Shown here: one piece after another, positions 57,770 through 64,000 of the stretch
How positions within the stretch are numbered: the first letter of the stretch is position 1
Layout of the letters: each line of letters opens with the position of its first letter
Assembly (NCBI RefSeq): GCF_900079725.1
Contig: NZ_LT599032.1
Coordinates: forward strand, 2,796,692 to 2,860,691
DNA: 64,000 bases
Direction of reading: 5' to 3'
Source: an uncultured Dysgonomonas sp.
GTDB taxonomy: Bacteria > Bacteroidota > Bacteroidia > Bacteroidales > Dysgonomonadaceae
Position numbers and translations under genes: made by a program
Notes under the pieces: generated by a model
The model's database searches: none
The model's input: the letters and a program-made list of their open reading frames with translations, nothing else
Told to the model about the DNA's origin: nothing

Positions 57770-59151
57770 TGGAACAGGAAGATTTGAATAAAGGAATACC
57801 GCCACAAACGGAGACTATTCCCGAAGAACAGCCATCTGTACCGGATAATAAATCGGAAGCGAAGAAAGAACCTCAGAAACCGCCAAAGCAAGAGCTTTCA
57901 ATGGCGGAGAGACAGAAGCGAAAGAAGTTGTTGATCATGCCTCTATTCTTTCTAATCTTCAGTGGTGCGATGTGGCTGATCTTTGCTCCGTCGGATGATG
58001 GGAAAGAGCAAGCGGTAGGACTCACGGGATTCAATGCCGAACTACCCGTACCCAAAGACGAAGGCATTGTGGAAGGCAAACGGGATGCTTACGAACGGGA
58101 AGCGATGCGACAAAAGGAACGAGAGAAAATGAAGTCTTTACAGGATTTTTCTTCTATGTTCAACGATACCGAGCAAAACAATTATGAACAGAAGGACAAT
58201 GCCTACAATACTTCTTTGCAAGTAGAACAGCCCCGAAGTTCAACACCTCGTGCAATACAATCATCAGCAACGGCTTATCAGGATATTAATAAGCAATTAG
58301 GCGATTGGTACGAAAAGCCTTCCGAAACAGGCAAACAATCGCAGTCAGCTATGGAACAGCGGCTACAGGAATTGGAACGAAAGCAAGAAGAAGCCGAGGC
58401 GAAAAAAGCAGAAGAGGACGAACAGACCGCTTTACTTGAGAAATCCTACCAGATGGCAGCACGCTATATGCCTATGCAGACAGGAGAACAACAGGTAGAA
58501 GAAGCAAGTGTGACACGTACAGGCGATAAGGTTAAGATAAAACCCGTTAAACAAGTGCATCACAATGTTGTATCTCTATTGGCTGCTCCGATGCCCAATA
58601 ATGAATTTATAGCCTCGTACAGCAAGCCCCGAAATAAGAATTTTCTCACTGCCGCAGGCAATGAGGGAATACAGGATAAGAACAGTATTCGTGCTTGTGT
58701 AAACCAAACTGTGACTCTGACTAATGGCAAAGAAGTACAACTTCGTCTTTTAGAGCCAATGCGGGCAGGAAACATCCTGATCCCTGCCAACACTTTGGTA
58801 ACAGGAGCTTGTCGTATCGGTGGAGAACGTCTGGAGGTAATGATCAATTCCATTCAGTATGCAGGAAACATTATTCCGGTTGAACTGCAAGTGTATGATA
58901 TGGATGGTCAATCCGGGATTTTTGTTCCCAACAACGACGAAGTAAAAGCGGCTAAGGAAGTAGCATCTACATTGGCATCATCGGCAGGCACAAGTATTAT
59001 GATTTCGGATAATGCAGGCTCACAGCTGGCTGCCGATATGGGCAAAGGTTTGATACAAGGGGCTTCGCAATACATCAGTAAAAAGATGAGTGTAGTAAAA
59101 GTTACCCTCAAAGCCAATTACAAATTACTTCTGTTACCAAAGTCAGAGTAA
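57769..59151 (+). CDS. traM: TraM, VirB10-like protein
   Basis: 460 aa. One helix at about residues 46-66 is followed by a Glu/Lys-rich coiled region (about 190-220) and the conserved C-terminal domain with IRACVNQTVTLTNGKEVQLR and GNILIPANTLVTG, as in VirB10 proteins that span the envelope. Confidence 0.88.
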   Translation: MEQEDLNKGIPPQTETIPEEQPSVPDNKSEAKKEPQKPPKQELSMAERQKRKKLLIMPLFFLIFSGAMWLIFAPSDDGKEQAVGLTGFNAELPVPKDEGIVEGKRDAYEREAMRQKEREKMKSLQDFSSMFNDTEQNNYEQKDNAYNTSLQVEQPRSSTPRAIQSSATAYQDINKQLGDWYEKPSETGKQSQSAMEQRLQELERKQEEAEAKKAEEDEQTALLEKSYQMAARYMPMQTGEQQVEEASVTRTGDKVKIKPVKQVHHNVVSLLAAPMPNNEFIASYSKPRNKNFLTAAGNEGIQDKNSIRACVNQTVTLTNGKEVQLRLLEPMRAGNILIPANTLVTGACRIGGERLEVMINSIQYAGNIIPVELQVYDMDGQSGIFVPNNDEVKAAKEVASTLASSAGTSIMISDNAGSQLAADMGKGLIQGASQYISKKMSVVKVTLKANYKLLLLPKSE

Positions 59152-59164
59152 CAGAATAATAAAT

Positions 59165-59200
59165 GGGTCTGCGACCCCCACTGAAAAATCAATGTTTAAC
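59165..59200 (+). promoter_or_regulatory. ICE leader element, traN copy
   Basis: GGGTC-TGC-GACCC hairpin, then CCACTGAAAAATCAATGTTT. One base differs in the A-run from the traE copy. It lies 18 bp before the traN ATG. Confidence 0.65.
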
Positions 59201-59218
59201 AAATTTAAGATCACGAAT

Positions 59219-60169
59219 ATGAAACAAATATTTTTTATATTAATGCTTGCTGTAAGTGTATTTACAGCCCATGCACAAGAAGTAGCCCAAGATACTATTG
59301 TGGTGCATACAAAACCGACAACGGGTGACTATTACGAGAGTTTTACTCGTCCGCTGACCTTCGATAGAATGATACCGCCTTATGCTCTGGAGGTTACTTT
59401 CAATAAAACCGTTCATGTCATATTCCCATCGGCTATTCGCTATGTCGATTTAGGGTCGGCAGATCTTCTCGCAGCAAAAGCGGATGGCACGGACAATGTA
59501 TTGAGAGTGAAAGCAGCTTTGCGGGATTTCAGTCGGGAGAGTAACCTGTCCGTTATTACAGAAGATGGTGCATATTATAGTTTCAACGTAAAATATGCAG
59601 ATGAACCTGTAAAACTGAGTATTGAAATGACAGACTTTCTACACGATGGCGAAGCGGTCAACCTCCCGAACAATGCCCTTGCGGTCTATATGCAGGAATT
59701 GGGGCAAGAATCACCCTTGTTGGTCAAATTAATTATGCAGTCTATACACAAGAACAATGACCGTGAGATAAAGCATATTGGTTCGAAGCGTTTCGGAATA
59801 CAGCACACGCTGAAAGGTATTTATACCCATAACGGACTATTGTATTTTCATTTGCAACTGAAAAATTCATCCAACGTACCGTTCAATGTGGACTTTATCA
59901 CATTTAAGATTGTAGATAAAAAAGTAGCCAAACGGACTGCTATCCAGGAGCAGGTGATTTGGCCACTTCGTGCCTACAATAATTTGATGTTGATAGGTGG
60001 ACAACAGACAGAACGCATGATTTTTACTTTGGCGAAATTCACAATTCCCGATGACAAAATGTTGGTTGTTGAACTCAATGAACAGGAAGGTGGACGCCAT
60101 CAGCGGTTTACTTTGGATAATGCCGATCTGATTCGTGCAAAGGTTATTAACGAATTGAAAGTGAAATAA
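59219..60169 (+). CDS. traN: TraN, DUF4138 protein (VirB9-like)
   Basis: 316 aa from ATG at 59219 with signal peptide MKQIFFILMLAVSVFTAHAQ. The ATG 27 bp earlier is part of the leader element and is rejected. PPYALEVTFNKTVHVIFPS and the repeated beta pattern match DUF4138, an outer-membrane-associated channel subunit. Confidence 0.87.
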   Translation: MKQIFFILMLAVSVFTAHAQEVAQDTIVVHTKPTTGDYYESFTRPLTFDRMIPPYALEVTFNKTVHVIFPSAIRYVDLGSADLLAAKADGTDNVLRVKAALRDFSRESNLSVITEDGAYYSFNVKYADEPVKLSIEMTDFLHDGEAVNLPNNALAVYMQELGQESPLLVKLIMQSIHKNNDREIKHIGSKRFGIQHTLKGIYTHNGLLYFHLQLKNSSNVPFNVDFITFKIVDKKVAKRTAIQEQVIWPLRAYNNLMLIGGQQTERMIFTLAKFTIPDDKMLVVELNEQEGGRHQRFTLDNADLIRAKVINELKVK

Positions 60170-60209
60170 AAGTCTCAGACTTTTTTATTAACACATAGAC
60201 GATATAATC

Positions 60210-60791
60210 ATGAGAAAAATAATAATGTTAATAGTTGTGTCGTGCTTCGCCTTTTCGGGTGGAGCATACGCTCAACGTTCACTGTCGGGTATGAGGGGTA
60301 TACAACTAATGGGAGGCATGGTGGATGGAATCTATTCGTCCAAGAACGATAATGAAGCGGGGTACTATTTTGGGGTGGCAATGGCGACTTATGCCAAGAA
60401 CGGTAACAAATGGGTGTTTGGAGCGGAGTATCTGGAACGCTATTATCCTTATCGGGAAAAACGATTGCCAATAGCTCAGTTCACAGGTGAAGGAGGTTAT
60501 TACTACAACTTTCTGACTGATCCGTCCAAAACAGTTTTTCTCTCTTTGGGTGTTTCTGCTCTTGCAGGCTATGAAACATCGAACTGGGGCGAAAAGACTT
60601 TATATGATGGTTCTACACTCCAACATAAGGATGCCTTCATCTACGGTGGGGCTATCACATTAGAGATTGAAACGTACCTGACAGACCGTGTTGTATTGCT
60701 CGTTACAGGGCGGGAACGCATCCTCTGGGGTAACTCTACAGGACATTTTCATGGGCAGTTCGGTGTAGGAATCAAATTTATAATCAACTAA
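60210..60791 (+). CDS. traO: TraO, conjugal transfer protein
   Basis: 193 aa with signal peptide ending GGAYAQ and a beta-rich outer-membrane-like body (GAEYLERYYPYREKRLP). Adjacent to traQ with a 13-bp gap. CTnDOT's traP primase gene, normally between traO and traQ, is absent. Confidence 0.82.
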   Translation: MRKIIMLIVVSCFAFSGGAYAQRSLSGMRGIQLMGGMVDGIYSSKNDNEAGYYFGVAMATYAKNGNKWVFGAEYLERYYPYREKRLPIAQFTGEGGYYYNFLTDPSKTVFLSLGVSALAGYETSNWGEKTLYDGSTLQHKDAFIYGGAITLEIETYLTDRVVLLVTGRERILWGNSTGHFHGQFGVGIKFIIN

Positions 60792-60804
60792 GAGACAATA
60801 CAAA

Positions 60805-61260
60805 ATGAAAAAAATAAAAACTTTCTTCGGAATAACAGCGTGGCTGGCAGTGATAATGCTGCTGGCCTCAGCCTGTAGTAGCGATATGGATATTAATAAG
60901 GTTTACGCATTTGATCTGGTTTGTATGCCAGTTCAGAAAAAGATCGTTCAGGGAGAGGTGGCGGAAATCCGTGCACAGATTGTAAAGGAAGGTAACTTTC
61001 AAGATACCAAATTCTATATTCGGTATTTTCAGGTAGATGGCAAAGGTCAATTACAACTCGATAATGGGACTATCCTTCTACCAAATGACTTGTATCTTTT
61101 GGAAAAAGAAACCTTTCGAATGTATTACACTTCCTATTGTACCGACCAGCAAGTGATAGATGTCTATATCGAAGATAGTTTCGGGCAGGTGGTTCAAAAG
61201 ACGTTTTCTTTCCAAAATGACCGAGGTAACGAGGAAGATTTACCAATAGAAGCGGAATAG
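60805..61260 (+). CDS. traQ: TraQ, DUF3872 lipoprotein
   Basis: 151 aa. Lipobox LLASAC at about residues 19-24, then the DUF3872 domain with VYAFDLVCMPVQKKIVQGE. Last recognised gene of the transfer operon. Confidence 0.83.
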   Translation: MKKIKTFFGITAWLAVIMLLASACSSDMDINKVYAFDLVCMPVQKKIVQGEVAEIRAQIVKEGNFQDTKFYIRYFQVDGKGQLQLDNGTILLPNDLYLLEKETFRMYYTSYCTDQQVIDVYIEDSFGQVVQKTFSFQNDRGNEEDLPIEAE

Positions 61261-61262
61261 CC

Positions 61263-61367
61263 ATGATGACGATGATGGTAATCTCATACATAGCTACTTG
61301 GGTAAATATGATTTATGCCTATGTAACTGCTCCTATAGATGTTGAACTGTGGGGTTATCCTGATTAA
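61263..61367 (+). CDS. Possible 34-aa small protein after traQ
   Basis: ATG two bases after the traQ stop. The translation is MMTMMVISYIATWVNMIYAY, then VTAPIDVELWGYPD. It is mostly hydrophobic and ends in a polar tail. Its tight spacing supports translation, but no family is recognised and it may be the decayed start of a longer gene. Confidence 0.3.
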   Translation: MMTMMVISYIATWVNMIYAYVTAPIDVELWGYPD

Positions 61368-61475
61368 TTTATTATCCAACGTAAGAGTTGTATTTTTCAT
61401 GTAGACCACTGATTAACAAAGTTTATTTTGATAATATTTTATGATAATAATATGTAACTTTTTCTCAGGAAGGCA

Positions 61476-61745
61476 ATGTCGCATTCCGTCAAAAGTGAAC
61501 ATAAAATGATTAAAGATCAAAAAATCAGCTCTCTCATTGAAAATTGTGGGAGAGCTTTAATAGAAAAAGGTTATTCAGATGTTAACATCGAAAAGCATTA
61601 CTGGATCTGGAAAAAAATTAGTAGATACATGGAAGAACATTCAATTGTCACTTATAGTGCAGATGTAGGAAATCAATACCTTGAAACATTACCACCAGAT
61701 TTTCATATTTCCTACTTGAGGTCATTTCGTCGTAGCGTTTTTTAT
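61476..61745 (+). pseudogene. Tyrosine recombinase (integrase) N-terminal remnant
   Basis: Residues LIENCGRALIEKGYSDVNI, then YSADVGNQYLETLPPDF and SYLRSFRRSVF resemble the SAM-like N-terminal core-binding domain of Bacteroidetes tyrosine recombinases. The sequence is cut at about 61745, where the kamA-like gene ends on the opposite strand. The whole catalytic domain (Arg, His, Tyr residues) is missing, so this recombinase cannot be functional. Confidence 0.6.
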
Positions 61746-63098
61746 TCACAGATTATCTGTTTTATGGTCAAACAAGAAAGGCTTTGTATCTATAAGTTTA
61801 TGACGATCTTCTTCAAAGAAAAATTTGTCTTCGCCGAATGCCGGTTTGAGCTGGTTGAACCAGGTCGCTTTAGGATTGTATTCTGCAAAAAAAGGAATAT
61901 CCACCCATTTGGGATTACGTCCCTGGATAAAACGAAGTATAAATATCTTTTCATCTTTAATCTCCTGTACACCTAACACCTGTATCTTTCCGGCATGATC
62001 ACTCATACTCGGGCCTCTTACTGTCCTGCATAAACCACTCACCTGCTGATAAGCTCTGCGGAAGATATTCCAACATCTTTCCAGAGGAATTTCAAAGTAT
62101 TGTTTAGAACCGGTATCCCGGGCGATAAACATATAGTAAGGAATGCAGCCCAGATCGACTTGCTTTCGCCACATCTGCGCCCATATTTCAGGCTTATCGT
62201 TGATATGCTTTAGCAGTGGAGACTGAGTCCGTATTTGTGCTCCGGTACTTCGGATACGCATAATGGCTTGTTTGACTGCTTCGGTCGAAAGTTCTCTGGG
62301 ATGATTGAAATGCGCCTGAATCGACAGGTTCTTTCCCGATTTGTTAATCTCTTCAAATAAACGGATGACATCATCACTATCGGTGTCAGTCAGATACCTG
62401 TATGGCCAGTAGGCTAATGACTTTGTTCCGATACGTATGGTACGGATATGATCAAAATCAGAAGTTAACAAGGGTTTAATATAGCTACTAAGAATGGCTG
62501 CATTCATAACCATCGGATCTCCGCCTGTAAACAGGACATCTGTCACCTCTTTATGGACTCGCAGGTACTTAAGTAATAAGTCCGCTTCTTTCATCGCAAA
62601 TTTTAATCCGCTCATTCCTGAGAATTGAGGCCACCGGAAACAAAAAGTGCAATAAGCATGACAGGTTTGTCCCTGACTGGGAAAGAACAATACCGTTTCA
62701 GGATATTTATGTTGGATACCTTTCAGTTTTATTTCTCCTAACGAAGGTACATTATGCTCCTGCCCTGCCGGATTGGGATTCAAGGACAAGCGGATTTCCT
62801 GTATCTTCTGGTCAAGAAAGGATTTTTCGGTATTTTCATCCAATAATTTTTCAATCATTGCATAATGCTTTTTATCAAGCATCCCTTTTCTTGGAAAGTT
62901 TAATGTGAATATCGGATCAGTTTCGATATTATCCCAATCTATCAGTTCATCTATTACATAATTATTGGTTTTAAACGGTAATACTCTTCCTACGATTTCA
63001 ATATCTCGGACAAACTCTTTGGGGATACCAGCTATCTGAGGTATAGATTGATAATTGTGTAATGTGTACGTTTTTAATTGATTACGGGATTTATTCAT
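61746..63098 (-). CDS. KamA-family radical SAM protein (lysine 2,3-aminomutase-like)
   Basis: 450 aa from ATG at 63096-63098. A start 27 bp upstream would need GTG. The cluster motif CHAYCTFCFRW (CX3CX2C) is followed by DVLFTGGDPMVM, as in lysine 2,3-aminomutase and its relatives. TGSKQYFEIPLERCW and VRGPSMSDHAGKIQVLG fit the C-terminal region. It may be an aminomutase or a related enzyme. The stop codon lies exactly at the junction with the integrase remnant, so the C-terminal residues may have been altered. Confidence 0.82.
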   Translation of the reverse strand: MNKSRNQLKTYTLHNYQSIPQIAGIPKEFVRDIEIVGRVLPFKTNNYVIDELIDWDNIETDPIFTLNFPRKGMLDKKHYAMIEKLLDENTEKSFLDQKIQEIRLSLNPNPAGQEHNVPSLGEIKLKGIQHKYPETVLFFPSQGQTCHAYCTFCFRWPQFSGMSGLKFAMKEADLLLKYLRVHKEVTDVLFTGGDPMVMNAAILSSYIKPLLTSDFDHIRTIRIGTKSLAYWPYRYLTDTDSDDVIRLFEEINKSGKNLSIQAHFNHPRELSTEAVKQAIMRIRSTGAQIRTQSPLLKHINDKPEIWAQMWRKQVDLGCIPYYMFIARDTGSKQYFEIPLERCWNIFRRAYQQVSGLCRTVRGPSMSDHAGKIQVLGVQEIKDEKIFILRFIQGRNPKWVDIPFFAEYNPKATWFNQLKPAFGEDKFFFEEDRHKLIDTKPFLFDHKTDNL

Positions 63099-63439
63099 AT
63101 TTACAGTTAAATTATTAAGATACACTTACTTATATTCCAAGTGCAGGTATTTTGAATTTGTTTTTATGTTGTTTTCGAGCGTACAGAAGGATCAGCTGAA
63201 TATTCATAATCAGTTAAGAGACAAGAAAGCCAACCTGAATAAAGTTCAAGCCATATCAGATAAGATTTAGAAAAAAATTTGATCTTATCTACAAATAAAA
63301 TATGTCACAACGATATATTGACTATCATATCCGGAACAAACACAGGTACAGCTAAAAGGATGCTATTGCGTTTGTATAAATGATTCCGGATTGTAAATAT
63401 ACAAAAAATAATCGGGGTACCGATTACAAAAACAGAAAA

Positions 63440-63463
63440 CGGGTAAGAGAACTCTCTTACCCG
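63440..63463. terminator. Stem-loop, probable terminator
   Basis: A 10-bp perfect stem (CGGGTAAGAG with CTCTTACCCG) and a 4-nt loop. It lacks a long T run, so activity is uncertain. Confidence 0.5.
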
Positions 63464-63496
63464 TCAACTATATTATTTGATTAATAACGATTTCTG

Positions 63497-63619
63497 TTAT
63501 ATGTCCGCTGCTTCTATCTGCTTTTGGACAGGCAACGTTGCACTGATAGGCTTTCTTTCAAAATCAGTTTCGTTTAATTCTGAGATAGCACTTTGTCTGT
63601 CTGCTGCATTATTGGACAT
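63497..63619 (-). CDS. Possible 40-aa protein or gene remnant
   Basis: ATG at 63617-63619; the translation starts MSNNAADRQSAISELNET. It ends just before the stem-loop at 63440-63463. An overlapping frame upstream (starts MIKQDLHRLSQ) stops inside it, which may indicate a frameshifted small gene. No homology recognised. Confidence 0.25.
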   Translation of the reverse strand: MSNNAADRQSAISELNETDFERKPISATLPVQKQIEAADI

Positions 63620-63793
63620 TTCATAGTATCGGAATCCTCATGTCCTTCCATTTTGTCTATCTGTGATAATCTGTGCAGATCCTGCTTTATCATACGACAG
63701 CACTTATCGTTGCGAAAAATTGATATAATAAAAACACCGGTACAATTTTTCGTTTTGTGTTTTAAATAGAACTTTGGTCAAAACAGCCTTTAA

Positions 63794-64000
63794 TCAAGGC
63801 CGAATAAATTGAGACAATATTCTTTCTTCTGAAAATAGACTAGCTGTATTTATCAAAGCTAAATGGGAATATGCCTGAGGGAAATTACCCAATTGTCGCT
63901 TTGTCTCGAAATCCAGATCTTCGCTGAATAAGCCTAAATGATTGGAATATGAGAGCAGCTGATTGAATAGGCCTAAAGCATCGGATTTTTCTCCGACAAC
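63794..64000 (-). CDS. GH15-family glycoside hydrolase (glucoamylase/trehalase-like), C-terminal end
   Basis: The last 68 codons of a gene entering from the right edge. The sequence contains SYSNHLGLFSEDLD and QLGNFPQAYSHLALINTA, the conserved C-terminal part of the GH15 (alpha/alpha)6 barrel. The catalytic residues lie outside the window. Confidence 0.82.
   Translation of the reverse strand, partial: VVGEKSDALGLFNQLLSYSNHLGLFSEDLDFETKRQLGNFPQAYSHLALINTASLFSEERILSQFIRP

Larger units (their letters stand above)
63099..63793. other. Intergenic stretch with two stem-loops and no firm gene
   Basis: Contains a hairpin CGGGTAAGAG-AACT-CTCTTACCCG (63440-63463), an inverted repeat CGAAAAATTG/CAATTTTTCG (63713-63752), a 34-aa frame at 63166-63270 (rich in Gln, Asn and Lys) and a 40-aa frame at 63497-63619 on the minus strand. 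Neither frame can be tied to a family. Confidence 0.5.

Noticed and set aside
59192-59218. Earlier ATG for traN at 59192.
   Set aside because: This ATG is part of the repeated leader element, and the signal peptide begins at 59219.
63497-63720. Frameshifted small catalase-like gene.
   Set aside because: The short frames have only vague resemblance at the N-terminus (MKCPIM) and no conserved active-site sequence.
1-64000. CRISPR arrays, rRNA and tRNA genes.
   Set aside because: No regularly spaced repeats and no recognisable rRNA or tRNA sequences were seen by reading. A dedicated search would be needed to exclude a single tRNA.

Overview
The window is from a low-GC member of the Bacteroidota, most likely order Bacteroidales (a Dysgonomonas- or Parabacteroides-like genome would fit, but the species cannot be fixed from this sequence). 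The evidence is a full Bacteroides-type conjugation module (TraA to TraQ with DUF3408, DUF4134, DUF4133, DUF4141, DUF4138 and DUF3872 proteins), RteC- and DUF1896-type proteins, and TAnnTTTG -7 promoter boxes. No rRNA, tRNA or CRISPR was found.

Left part (1-7.6 kb): a tripartite RND efflux operon (outer-membrane channel, adaptor, permease) runs leftward off the window. It diverges from a DUF134 regulator with two NifX-like small proteins and a broken metallo-beta-lactamase-fold gene. A 26-bp perfect palindrome lies between the divergent units. An acyl-ACP desaturase follows.

Centre-left (8-20.4 kb): an RteC-like remnant flanked by 16-bp inverted repeats is followed by a nine-gene leftward operon (19261 to 8931). 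It encodes an AfsA-type hotdog protein (the gamma-butyrolactone synthase family of Streptomyces), an IspH/LytB-like protein, an NAD-dependent reductase/epimerase, a complete RND exporter, a radical SAM protein, a FabH-type ketosynthase and a small membrane protein. A TetR regulator is divergent. Three copies of a ~17-bp motif lie in the shared AT-rich gap, and two of them sit directly at TAnnTTTG boxes, one facing each way. This looks like a self-contained system that makes, exports and senses a fatty-acid-derived small molecule, with the architecture of an A-factor circuit. It is the main candidate for an undescribed system.

Centre-right (20.9-61.7 kb): an integrative and conjugative element (ICE). 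It has two Xis2c/Xis2d-like DNA-binding proteins, a giant methylase-helicase, DUF1896, topoisomerase III, DUF3945, VirD4-like MobC, a relaxase, MobA, a probable oriT region and traA-traO plus traQ. Its cargo is a GNAT acetyltransferase and a probable two-gene defence module (YobI-like membrane P-loop NTPase plus SIR2-like DUF4917 protein). Three group II introns interrupt conjugation genes at catalytic motifs: one in the relaxase HIH metal-binding motif, and two sister introns in traG next to Walker A and Walker B. The tyrosine recombinase at the right end is cut to its N-terminal part and abuts the 3' end of a KamA-like radical SAM gene, so the element may be immobilised or rearranged.

Right edge (61.7-64 kb): the KamA-family gene, an intergenic stretch with two stem-loops, and the C-terminal end of a GH15 glucoamylase/trehalase-like gene leaving the window.
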